From positions 22,631,614-22,695,613 of the forward strand of contig NC_134015.1 in NCBI RefSeq assembly GCF_040712315.1: DNA of 64,000 nucleotides, written 5' to 3'. The notes beneath the pieces were generated by a model that ran no database searches, was not told where the DNA came from, and saw only the letters and a list, made by a program, of their open reading frames with translations. The DNA comes from Castanea sativa (taxonomy: Eukaryota > Streptophyta > Magnoliopsida > Fagales > Fagaceae). Positions 34,991 to 46,147 of the stretch are shown here, one piece after another. Positions within the stretch are counted from its first letter, which is position 1. Each line of letters starts with the position of its first letter. A program made the position numbers and the translations under genes.

Positions 34991-35267
34991 ACAACCCCGA
35001 GAAGTAAGGAGAAGAGGGATTTTCCAAGAAAAAAGCTTGATGAGGGAGGAGAGAATGAAACAGGAGAGAAACACACATTGAAGCCCTACCACTAAACAGA
35101 GTCAATGGAGGGAACTGGACAACCTATAGTGAGATAGGGACGCACCTTCTATGAGTGACTAGAGAGCGCACAGCGCTGACCCTAGAACAAGAGGAACCCT
35201 ACAATCTCAACACAATAGCAGCTAAAACGAACAAATTGAAACAAATGACCGAGTTAAGGAGAGAGTT

Positions 35268-36118
35268 GGATAGTCTATATGTGTTTAAATTACTTTGAGA
35301 TTTTTACATTGCGGTTGAGCTTACACCTATGAAGTCTTCATGTACCCCTCTATTTCCCCTTTGTAAAAGAAAATGAAAAGCCTTTTAAGGGGTCTATAGA
35401 CTTTGACTCACACTATTAAGGAAGAAGTGGGTGTTAATTTTATAAGTCCCAAAACTATCTTAGGAGTTTCAAGGTGGACTTGTAACTTACACCTATAAGG
35501 CCTTCATCTACAACTCTTATTTTTCTTACTTGGCAAAAGAAAATGAAGTCCTCTAAAAGATCCCATGGGCTTTGTCCCACGATGCTAAGGAGAGAGTTGG
35601 AACTTATACCTTGTTTGGATATTTTTTAAGGGATGAGAGGGAGGGATTTGGAGAGGTTCTAACTATTTCTAACCCCTCATTTTTAATTTCCCAAAATTAG
35701 AGAGATTTAGAGAGAGAGTAGAGCACAGAAATGTTTGACCAAATGAATTACCAAATTTACTCTTACCATATTAACAAAATTACAAATTATGAAAATGCTA
35801 ATTATTCCCCCTACTTAATTTTAAAAACATCTAAACAATGTGGAGGATAACCATTCCCCTCTATTCTCTTCTCTACTACTCTCCTCCCCTCTACTCCCTT
35901 CTATACTCCTCTTCCTCCAAACTTCCAAACATAACATAAATTATTTTTCTATTCACCCATAACAACTAACAAGCTCCCACCTATGATTTATTGTGAAAAT
36001 ATTATTGACATAATATTTCTCATATTTTAAACCTTATTTGAATTTCATCTTTCAAGGAGAACATTCTCCTATCCATATTTTTCTTTTATGGTAGGAGAGA
36101 GAAGAAAATACATCTTTA
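35268..36118. other. Intergenic DNA with a direct repeat and a possible MITE
   Basis: 35320-35420 and 35490-35590 are imperfect direct repeats (GAGCTTACACCTATGAAGTC / AACTTACACCTATAAGGCC, and TGGGCTTTGTCCCAC.ATGCTAAGGAGAGAGTT). They share the GTTAAGGAGAGAGTT-like word used by the LINE as its target. 35606-35940 may be a MITE: CTTGTTTGGAT on the left and TCCAAACATAACATAA on the right are inverted, with CT/GA-rich interiors. Confidence 0.45.
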
Positions 36119-36247
36119 GGGCTGTTTGGATTGAGGGAGGAGGGGGAATAGAGTAGAGTTGGCTAAAAAATAGCTAATTTTGGGTCAATTTCACTCTACT
36201 CTACTCTACTCTACTTCACATCTCTTCCCCTCAATCCAAACAGACCA
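36119..36247. mobile_element. Tourist-like MITE, 129 bp
   Basis: Flanked by TTA on both sides (36116-36118 and 36248-36250). The inverted ends are GGGCTGTTTGGATTGAGGGA and, on the complement of the right end, TGGTCTGTTTGGATTGAGGG. The inner arms are GA/CT-rich (AGAGTAGAGT / ACTCTACTCT). Confidence 0.8.
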
Positions 36248-36639
36248 TTAGTTTTATAAATATTTAAGTTTGGTAGGCTTTGGGGTATAACTATAAGGCC
36301 ATCATATGCTTCTCCCATGCTCGTTACTTATTTGCCCCTTGCAAAAAAAATAATAATAACAATAATTTATTTTGTGTCATTTTAAGGGGTTTATTTCTCT
36401 TTTTGGCTTATTTTTATTATATAATAAGGGTCGTTGATTAATTGGTCTAAGGTTTCAAGGTTTTAATTTTTTATAAAAAGAATATGATCATATCATTACA
36501 GGATGACTATTCCTAATTACCAATACTATTGTTTTAAGCACTAGTTTCTTCAAGAATTCTAGCATTTTGTTTATTTCGCCACATTTGAGGTTTTTATTTT
36601 TGTTTCCCTCTTAAAAACTTAAGCTTCAATGAACAATTG

Positions 36640-36803
36640 AAGGAAATAATTGAAGGAAAAATAAACAATATAGATGAAGGGTTATTTTTTTCTTTGACGT
36701 CACAAATACAAATAGCCTTATATTGTATATAGCCAAGATATGTGGCATTAGCAAGCAATACGCAGTAAACAATCTACCATGGCCTTGAAGAACATGTTTC
36801 TTG
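36640..36803. repeat. Repeat unit R, first part of copy 1
   Basis: The segment with GATGAAGGGTTATTTTTTTC, GACGTCACAAATACAAATAG and TAGCCAAGATATGTGGCATT is repeated at about 45865-46017 (copy 2). A further tail match lies at 48415-48480. The unit is interrupted here by the gypsy/hAT insertion and seems to continue at 45474. Confidence 0.6.
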
Positions 36804-36815
36804 TGGTGTTGTTTC

Positions 36816-39800
36816 CAAGGTTGTCAAAATTGGGATTCTATGTAAGATCGTGAGAGGTAGGTAGGATTGTGAATCGTAGGATCGGATCGTGGATTGTAAG
36901 ATCTTACCTATTTTCATATTTTAAGCAAAAAACCTATTAATAGTAACTTTGTATGTTATATAATCACTTAAAATATGAATCCATCCATTAAAAAGAAAAA
37001 AATTGCATCATAAAATGTAATTTGCACGCACTACATCGTTCTTATGTCATTCTAACAAAACAAAATATATTTAACTTTTGACATAATGTATCTAAAAAGT
37101 TTAGTACATGTTTAATTAGCAACTAAGTACCAAAATATTTTTTACACATATGGAAAATGTTTTCCAAATTCTAAGTTCCAAATCCAAAATAAGTTAGGCT
37201 AGTTAGCATATAAAAACTAGCTAACTACAAATTTACAATATGTAATCCACTAGAAAATTCTCAATCTAAGGTAAACTAGCTAATTACAAATATGAAATCC
37301 AAAAGAGAATTCTCATTCTAAGGTTTTTCTAATCTAATCACTGTCATTGTCATATATCATTTTATCATCTATATCATTCTTAGTATCAACATCCATGACG
37401 TAATCATTGAAATCTCTAACTCTCTCAAATCCAGGTGGGGGCCCATCACTATCATCATCATTAGAACCATCATCATTCTCATGATATTCATCACTAACAT
37501 CATGAACTAGCACACTTTTTCCTTTGGCAGCAACTCTTGAAACCTCATCATCACCTAGCATTGATAACCAAAATATACAAATTTTGATAAGTAAAGTATA
37601 CAAATATAAATTAGTGATCAATGGTCACACATTCAAACCATACATAGGTAACTTGTATAAATATTAGCTATAAAGGAAGGTTTTAAAGTTATAAATTAAT
37701 ACCTTCATTGTCTTCATCAAAATCTGCACTATCATCTTCTGAATCTACACAATCTGTTGCTAACCACTCATCATCAGAAGACAAATTCTCCAAACCAATT
37801 TCTTCTTTTGTACTCAATGGTTTAGCTCTTTTCTCTTTTATCTTCAAGTTGTACATAAAGAAGACCAAGTCATTCATTTTTTATTTTTGCGTAAGAGATT
37901 TCTCATTTTTGAATGTACCTATAGTTGTAACAATTTTAATTGAGAATTCTCAAACAGAGAGGAAGGGGGAAGAAACAAACTTTCAACTAAGAAAGAAAAT
38001 GGAAAATCATCTTGTCATAATATACCAAAGTCATTTGGTCTTGCCATTTCAAATGCACTCTAATTTCTTTCACAACCAGATGAGCTACATGTTAAGCTCA
38101 ATATTAATATAGCAAATATTTTCAATTCAGGGCAGTCATCTCCATATGAGTCCCACCACTCAACTGATACATATATGAATTATAATATCTTAGTCTTAAG
38201 AATATAATCTACAACTAATAAAGATGAATTTGAATGTAAAAAAAAAAAAAACAAACAAACAAAACAAAATTGTTACCTAGCTGTTTAATATTTCTGGCTA
38301 GTATGATAGCTTCAATACCAAAGAGTCCCTTTGCTTGTTTGAACTTTTCAAGTTGGACATCTATCTTTTTCCTATCACTAACTTCTAGAACCATTCATTG
38401 AAGACATGTATATAGTTCTAATTTAATATCTGAACCCGAATCAAAAGAAGAATCATAATGAATAGAAGGGTTTAAATAGTATCCCGCAGCATGCAAAGGC
38501 CTATGAAGTTGCATTTCCCATCGATCATCAATAATATCCCATATCTCTTTGTAACTACAATTTAAAACAGTGGATATTATATTAAAAAAACAATGACTAT
38601 ATATTTAATAAGCTAATAAATTAAAAACAAATGTAAATTTAAGGAAGATATAAATAAAATGGTTACCTCTTTTGAACATTATTGAAATTTTTATGTATTT
38701 CTTCTTTTACTTTTTCCATTTCTAGATTAATGAATCCCATTGGAGGTGTATCAGAGTCAACCATGCGAAATACCTTTAAAAGGAATATTGCAACCTCCAA
38801 GCATTTGACAACAAGTCGCCAAAAGCCGTTGTTATCCATAACTATGGCATGAATTATTTTTCCTTCTTTTGTTTTTGCAAATTTACTACACCTCCATTGT
38901 TCTAAAGAGAACATTGTCATCAATTCTTATTTGAACTCATTAAGGCATGACAATGTCAAATATGATGTTGCAAATCTAGTGGCAGTAGGTTTAATCAATT
39001 CCCTCCCTTTAGTGAAATCCCTCAACCAATTTAAAAGCATAGCTCTAGCTAGAATATATGTACGTTGTAATCTTCTTCCCCTTTGCAATTGTGTACTTAT
39101 GGTCCTTAATCTTTTTTTCAAAATCCTCAAGCATCAAATCCAAGCAATGGGCAGCACATGGAGTCCGAAACAAGCACTTTCTCTTCTGCATCAACATCTC
39201 TCCAACTAGTTTGTAGTTTGCAGCATTGTCAGTCACCAATTGCACAACATTCTCCTTTCCAACCCTATCCACAACTTCATCTAACATTTGACAAACTTTT
39301 TCAACTGTTTTAGATATGTTAGATGTGTCTATAGAGTATAGGAAAATGGTTCCTTTGGGACTATTCACCAAAAAATTACAGATGGATCTCATTTTCTTAT
39401 CAGACCAGCCATAAGACATAATTGAACAACCTGTTTTTTCCATTCAACCTTATATTCTTCAAGCATTTGTTGTGTAAAATCTACCTCTTTCTTCAAGCAT
39501 GTCTCCCTAATCTCATGATAGGAAGGAGGCTTGAGGCCAATTCCAAATCTTGAAATCATATCAATCATTCGTAGAAACTCTGGATTTTTGACACAATTAA
39601 AAGGGATGACACTAGTGTAGAAGAATCTAGCAATTTTTTGGATCACTATATCATGTTCTCCTTTTTTAAACGTATAATTCATTGTTACTTGCTTCTTCTT
39701 TTTTTGTAACAAATTTATCCATGGAGCCTATGTGTCTGCCCCTCCCTTTTGATGAATGTAGTTGTTGTATTTCAACTACTTCATCATCGTTGTCATCATC

Positions 39801-40870
39801 CTCTTCTTCTATAGTATACCACCTTTTCTTTTTTACAGATGCTTCAGCTTGGGCATTCAAATAAGCCACAAATTTTTCCTTCACCTTTTCTGGCACACAA
39901 GGACAAGCTGAAACATTTTTCCTAGTCCCAGCTAAATGATGCTTCATCCGATATATGCCCCCACTATGACTTTCTTTGCAATAATTACATTGAACTTGCC
40001 TTGAATTTACTTCAACACCATGATCCCATCCCGAGTCAGACCTATTTCCTGGTGCATTTTTTTGCTTAATTTTCTTTCTATCCAAAGTAGACATTGTATA
40101 TTTGTACTAGAGCTGCAAAAAAAGATACCAAGATACAGAGCATGCTTAAAAAATCACATAGAGAATTCATCAAACAGGTTGTCTGCAATTCTAAACTATT
40201 AATTGTGTTCACTAATATTTCTTAAAGAATCAAATACTGAAGATCCTATTTCATAATTTTTCAAATTTTACTTAATTTAGTTAACAAAATAGAAAAATAA
40301 AAACCTTAAAAGCTTTGTCAAAATCATATACACAACACAACAATCTGGAATCAAGCTGTCAAAGTACAAATAAATGATAAACTACTAACTACCAAAGCAA
40401 ATTACCAGAAAGCTTAAAGGCAGCGATGGCTCACGGCAACATCATTAAGAGGGTTGAGAGGTGCTGGGTTTTTGACAGAGGACTTAGGAGGCGTGGGACA
40501 GAGGTGCTAGAGCTTAGTGTTTCTAAATATTTTAGGTTTTGTTTTTGAAAACGTTAAACTTAAGTACTATAGGTTTTTTTGAGATTTTATGTTGACATAG
40601 GGGTAAATTTGGGACTTCAATTCATTATTGGGCTTCTGATAACCCGTTGGGCTTGTGGGTTTAGGTGGATTATCTTCCTCAAATGAATCCCACTTTAAAA
40701 AAAAAAAGCCCAAGCCAAATGGTAGGATTGTAGGATCCCATACGATCATATACGATTTTACATACGATCCTACCATTTTTGCTGCCCTACTACGATTCTA
40801 AACTTTTTGGTGAGGTGGGATCGTAAAATTGTGCAATTTTACGATCCAAATCTCGATTTTGACAACTATG
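36816..40870 (-). mobile_element. hAT transposon with intact ends (4.06 kb)
   Basis: The ends are CAAGGTTGTCAAAATTGGGA on the left and, on the complement of the right end, CATAGTTGTCAAAATCGAGA. The exact 8-bp target-site duplication GTTGTTTC lies at 36808-36815 and 40871-40878. Subterminal DNA on both sides is full of GATCGTAGGATC / TACGATCCTACC words, likely transposase binding sites. The element contains a broken DUF659/hAT transposase gene on the minus strand. It is inserted in gag-like sequence of a gypsy element, so it is younger than that insertion. Confidence 0.93.
37334..40094 (-). pseudogene. hAT transposase gene (BED zinc finger, DUF659, dimerisation domain), broken
   Basis: On the minus strand: an N-terminal BED-type zinc finger (CNYCKESHSGGIYRMKHHLA, 40000-39930), then an acidic/basic linker. 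The DUF659 region includes GIGLKPPSYHEIRE (about 39520) and SICNFLVNSPKGTIFLYSID (about 39370). The catalytic core continues with LVTDNAANYKLVGEMLMQKR and FRTPCAAHCLDLMLED (39240-39120), then TATRFATSYLTLSCL (38960). The hAT dimerisation motif CSSSGCERN-x-SAFE (38085-38045) has a stop codon where Trp is expected. Downstream acidic segments at 37877-37689 and 37560-37334 probably represent the last exons. Frameshifts near 39430 and 39050 and the stop make this copy inactive. Confidence 0.85.
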
Positions 40871-40878
40871 GTTGTTTC

Positions 40879-42640
40879 TATAGGTATTTCTTTCCCATTC
40901 AAGGCATCCAAAAGAGCCTTACGATGCTTTTGAGAGGTCATGAGTAGGCCCCATATGGACACATGACCTTGAGTCTTCTTCAATTGCATTAGGACCCTAT
41001 CCTTTTCCTCTTCGTCTCCTTTAGATTCCGTGGGCTTGGACCCTTCCCCAGAATCTCTACTAGGATGATCCTTTTCCAAAAAGGATGGCTTGTAGTGCTT
41101 CCCACTCCTAGTGATATTTGCTACATTGTCCTATAAGACCCTTTTCTTTAATTCTATCACTCCTTTGGGAAGTATTCCCCATATCGCTACCGCCTCCTTC
41201 AAGGCTTCATCTTCTTCATCCCATATCCCTTGGACTTCCACAACATTGATATCAACATTTGTAATCTCTATCAATTTTGAGCAATTCCATTCAAACTCAT
41301 CTATTTGCACCCAATTTTGGTATGGAGGGGGAGCCCTATGGTAATTAGGTAAAGGTTTCTTTTTAATGTTGGGTTTGGAGATGATGTTGGGATTTGAGAG
41401 AGTTCCATTGCTTATAAGGTCTGTATCTCATGTTTGACGTAGAAACAATTATTGGTTTTATGGGGATTTTTGGTGGTGGTAGTGGCAATATTCATTGAGG
41501 TTCCAAGTGGGAGGTATGAGATTAGGCATGGGTGTAGGGTCTAGAGGTTTGATAAATCCTTTGGAGGATAGGTTTTCATATGCTTAAGTGAGGGTCATTC
41601 CTAGGTTGGAAAATTCTCTGCGAGCTTTCTTTAGGTAGGCTAGTGTTGGTTGGGACATGATGACACTTACATTTAATAGATTGGGTGTTTTGGTGCTAGT
41701 TGCTCCCCTTCCATATGTTTTCTTGGTTAGAGGCTTGCTTTCCCCTTTCTCCAATTGCCCATTATTGAAAGCATCTTCGAATCTTGTTCCACAATCACAT
41801 AGTTCTCCAAATAAACTAATAGGCAATGACAAAAGCCTACTATTATAAGCCAGAAGCAAGTTTTTTTTTTTATGATCATGTTGATTTGGTCTTTTTCATT
41901 TAGCCTATTGACTCGGAAAATGTCTCCCCCACACCTTGTTTGGTAGTCTCCAAATCCTTTAAAGTCCCATCAATCATAGGATTGAAGATGAATTAGTCCA
42001 CAAACAACTCCACTAGTTCATTCCACACCTTAGTTTTGCTTGGATCAAGGATATAATACCACCTTGACGCACCTCTCGTGAGTGAGATGGGAAATGCATG
42101 CAAAGTTTGCTTCTCATTTAGCCTTTTCATTTCAGTAATGCTTAGGTATCTTCTTATGTGTTACTTCGGCTCCCCAATCCCATCAAACTTTTCCGCATCG
42201 AAGATCTTTAACTTGGGAGGCAATGCAATAGGAGTTTTTAAGCTTACTCCCCTTATGTTATAGAGGTAGTCATCCATTCTTTGCGCCTTACCAAAGGCAA
42301 GTTACATTTTCTCCATTTTTTTTCCCTCACAACTACGGTTTCCGCAGTGAGCGTCTCAAATTACTTGTTTCTTTCATATTTCGCTTTGTCCTTTTCGTCC
42401 CATTTCTCCACTTCCTCCTTATTATCATGGATTTCCACATGTGTGGATTTCTTGAGCTTAGATTCCTCCAACCTAGTGAGGCACCCTCCCATTTTCTTAA
42501 GGGCCTCTCCATGTTCATCCAAGGCCTTAAGGATCTTTTGTGCCATTGAATCTTCCATGGAAGCAGTCATTGTTTCTTGAAAGGTTACTTCCTCTTCTTG
42601 GTATGTATCATCAATCTTGATCAAGCGCATTCCTTTCTCT
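40879..42640 (-). pseudogene. Gypsy gag polyprotein, broken
   Basis: A coiled N-terminal part (42630-42361: TMTASMEDSMAQKILKALDE, then HGEALKKMGG). It is followed in other frames by the retrotransposon-gag core (about 42200-41990: KFDG.GEPK..IRRYLSITE, ASRWYYILDPSKTKVWNELV) and later a CCHC-like region and linker (41859-41584: LLAYNSRLLSLPISLFGELC; 41079-40900: VSIWGLLMTSQKHRKALLDA). Several stops and frameshifts are present. In intact elements this is the capsid/nucleocapsid protein. Confidence 0.75.
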
Positions 42641-43827
42641 CGAATCCAAATGGGAGTGGGGACGTGTTTTTTTGACTTTGATGGTGCAATGATGCCTGAA
42701 AAGAAGCCCTATTTTCATTAAGTTCATGTCCCAATTAAATGTCCCTTTCAACTTTTAAATGTCCTTAGAAAATTCTTAAGTTTTATTTTAATGAAGGGCC
42801 AATTACAATATCACTCATTTCCCTTTTATGGATTCTTGCCCCTTGTTTCATTGGGCTTTGGTCTATTTACAATAAAGCTCTCGTCTTACTCTCATGGGTT
42901 TTCATTAGAATGCACCTAGGAATTTTTCAACTCTTTGTCGCAAACTTAGGCTTACAATGTATTCATCACTTTTGGGCTTTTCATCATTTATTTATCATTT
43001 CACTTTTTCCTTTTGAAATAGCCATTTAGCTAGAATATATTATAGTTTTCCTCTCAAAGTCCATGAAGTTCTCATCATTTTAGGCATAGGCATGCAACAT
43101 GGAGGCCCAAGATTAGGGAAGTTCATATTGGCTTTGTAGGATTTCGATGCTAAGTCCATAGTATATTGGTTATCTTAGACCCAAAGTTCTCTTTTTCAAA
43201 AGAGCTTTTTCCACTCGGGCCTATGATAGCAATAAGGCTATGGTCTTATGAACCTTTCAAGTTAAGATATACCTTTGGATCTAAGGACAAGCCTCTTATA
43301 TGTGAGAGTTTCTTTTCTTTTATCCCACGACTTCTTAGGGTATACCATAACTTTAGGTTTATCCCTTTTCATTTTTTACATCCTTATTTGTTCTTTAGAA
43401 TCAGGTGAACACGCGATATATGGTTAAACAAACAAGAGCTATAAAATGTATCCTTTGTGATAGGGTCTAAGATCTCTCTAGTGTGGGTAGAGTTCCTAAA
43501 GCTAAATGGATAGATAAGTAGGTTACTTATAGCTGGGTGGGTTATGATTCCAACCTAGGGCCTAAGTGGACCCCATAGTGGATTGTTAGCAAACCTTTAA
43601 TGTACTCAGAGTCCATTATAGGCGATGACACCGATTGTGAGTTGGTAGGATAAACTTCGAAAGACTTGGGCCCGAATGAAGCCTTTCACCTTCCCACTCA
43701 TCACTAATCAAGGTAAAAGAGACAATAAAACCAAGTGATTTGTGTGTAAACAAGTATTGAATAAACCTTTATTAAGGTTAAGACATAGGACAAGAATTAA
43801 ACTTACAATCCCTAGTAGAGTTGCCAC

Positions 43828-45470
43828 TGTGGACACAAGAGGGGAGTTGCCACCTAGTTTTTGCAATGGTTTAGGAACCATATATATAGCGTCTCTTCGA
43901 AGAAAGACCGTTGATCTTACTATAAGAGTATGGATTCGGAGTTTAGGTGCGCTCTTAGGAAGGTGATTGGCACCCAAGATCGCCCAACCCTAAGGTTAGC
44001 CTCTCATCATCATGTCTTATGTCTTTACCCTATTAAAAACTAATTCAACACTTATATTATAAACTCACACACACACTAATCATGCATCTAACATACAACG
44101 TGGCATCTTTATCCCTAAACAAGCATATTTATCTATCCACAAAGCAAAAGAGAGCCAAACACACAAAAGAAACCCTAGCATTAATCTATCATGTGAAAAT
44201 CCTATCATATATCTAAAACAAGGCAGCAACTTGATCATGGCAGCAAGGCATTAACATATTACAAACCCTAATCATACATCTAAGCATGCTTCATCATACC
44301 ATCAAATAAACCACAACACAAATGCATGAACATTTTTAATGCATTACTTACCATTTACTTATCTTATAGTAACACATCACCTATGACATTGATGCATGGA
44401 CATGTGAATGAATGACATGGCATCAAAGCAAGAAACAAACATAAAAACCCTAATCTAAGCATGTTAAAGACAACAAGCATATAAGAGAGAGGCACAAATA
44501 CGTATAAACATATAAAAAAGATTTTAAAAAGAGTCAAGGCATGTGAAACAAACGAGCCAAACAACAAGAAATCTAGATTAGGGTTTCTGGGTAAGTGCTT
44601 GCGTGCGCAGCTAGAGGCCTGCATACACATGCTCATGGCATGTGTGCATGGGACTTGTTTAAAACCCAAACCCAAAAATGAACTAAGCATAAAACAGACC
44701 ATGAACTAAAACCCCGATTTTAACAACCAAACATGCATTTTAAGCATACAAAAACTTAAACTTAACCTAGAAAAACATATTAAAACATATTCTAACAAGC
44801 AAACAAGAAGATTTAAAGGCAGAAAATAAAAGGAAGGAAAAAGAAAAAAAAGTTTAAGAGAATACCTCACACAAAAGCTTCCCAAGCTTGATTTTTGACC
44901 GTTCCCCTCAGTCAAATCTATTCACAAACCAATAAGAAAGTGATTAGCAATGTTAAACTAAAAGGATTGATGCCAGAAAAGGTCTCAATCGAACAAAATT
45001 GACTTGAGGGTATTTTGTAAAAAACTCCCTTTTGGTTCATTATTTTCTAGTGAATCTTAGGTTTTTCTCGTAGGATTTTTGTGTGTTTTGAAATTGTACC
45101 ATGAAAGGTTTTTTATAATGGAAAAAATGAGGTTTGGAGCGACTCCTAGACAATGTGAGATTCATTCCAAACCTCAGCCATTATTGTAGAAAATTTGCTT
45201 TTTCCATACTTTTGAAACCCTAACTGTATACGCATGCTTTGGCCCACATACGTAGGTTGTTGCCCACGTACGTGGGCCGATAGCCACTTTGGTTATTTTA
45301 TTTCTAAAAATAGATTTTTGTTCAATTAAAAGGTTATATTTTTCATTTTAACACTTCTCAAGTCAATTTGATATCTAATTGGGCTCTAAACTAGCCTTAG
45401 GCCTTAGAGTTTAAGCATCATTAGGGAACAGAGGTCTGAGTCGTAAGGAGTATAAAATGCGGTGTCTAAA
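43828..45470 (-). repeat. Long terminal repeat (5' LTR of the gypsy fragment)
   Basis: A 1643-bp LTR aligned end to end with the solo LTR at 9466-11125 (shared CACCTAGTTTTTGCAAT, CACCCAAGATCGCCCAACCC, and GTTCCCCTCAGT). Its outer end reads GGTGTCTAAA, where the other copy has GATGTCTACA. Confidence 0.8.
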
Positions 45471-45473
45471 GGT

Positions 45474-46147
45474 GTGGTAATAAAATTTGAGATAATAAGT
45501 TTGTGCGACAATAACTTTTGTTGCAATAAGCTCCAAATATTTTAGTGACAACTTTGATGCAATGATATATATCTATATCATTGTATTAAACAATTTACTG
45601 TTTAGAATATATAGTAGGTATAGACTATTACTTTACGAATCTTATTATCATAGATTGCAAATAATTGACTAAATTAAGTTAAATTAAATTATTACAATGT
45701 CAATCTTTTTGGTTCAGGTGGCATATAAGAATATGTTCCTCAAGCCAATCCTAAAATAGGTCATCGTTAGACACCGCTTTTGAACTCATTGTGTACTAGT
45801 TAGATAATGGTGGAAGTTTGACATCGAAAATCTCCCACCTACCCATCTCCCACAAAAAACTAGATAATAGAAATGAAGGGTTTTTATTTTTAAAATTTTT
45901 TTATTTGATGTCACAGATACAAATAACCTTATATTGTAGATAGCCAAGATATGTTGTATTAGCATGCAATACGTACTAAACAATGTACTATAGCTTGGAA
46001 GAACAACATGTTTTTTGGTCAAAGGATTACATATTATATAGGATTTGACAAATATTTAGAGTCATGCAATAGTTGATATGATGTGTTGTAATAAAATTTA
46101 AGGTAATAAGTTTATGCAACAAAAAATTTTGTTGCAATAAAAAAGTT
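45474..46147. repeat. Repeat unit R: end of copy 1 and start of copy 2
   Basis: 45476-45600 (TAATAAAATTTGAGATAATA, TTTGTTGCAATAAGCTCCAA, ACAATTTACTGTTTAGAATA) matches 47746-47870. 45865-46017 matches 36670-36803. So two copies of the same unit lie next to each other, each split by a younger insertion. Confidence 0.6.

Larger units (their letters stand above)
29386..35252 (-). mobile_element. Full-length decayed L1-type LINE with 15-bp TSD
   Basis: A 5.9-kb non-LTR retrotransposon on the minus strand, bounded by an exact 15-bp target-site duplication GTTAAGGAGAGAGTT (29371-29385 and 35253-35267). The 3' end is a short poly(A), seen as T residues at 29386-29398. In 5' to 3' order on its own strand it has an ORF1-type DUF4283 and zinc-knuckle region, an AP-endonuclease, a reverse transcriptase, a zf-RVT domain and an RNase H domain, as in plant L1 elements with RNase H. 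All frames are broken by stops and frameshifts. The length and intact duplication show that it inserted at full length in one event. Confidence 0.93.
40879..45470 (-). mobile_element. Truncated Ty3/gypsy retrotransposon (5' LTR + gag)
   Basis: On the minus strand the 5' LTR (45470-43828) is followed by a primer-binding-site-like GTGGCAACTCTACTAGGG, close to the GGCGACTCTGCTGGGG seen next to Tat/Ogre-type LTRs. Gag-like sequence then runs to 40879. There it stops at the hAT target site. No protease, reverse transcriptase or integrase follows on the far side of the hAT, and the second LTR is missing, so the 3' part was lost. The LTR matches the solo LTR at 9466-11125. Confidence 0.75.
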
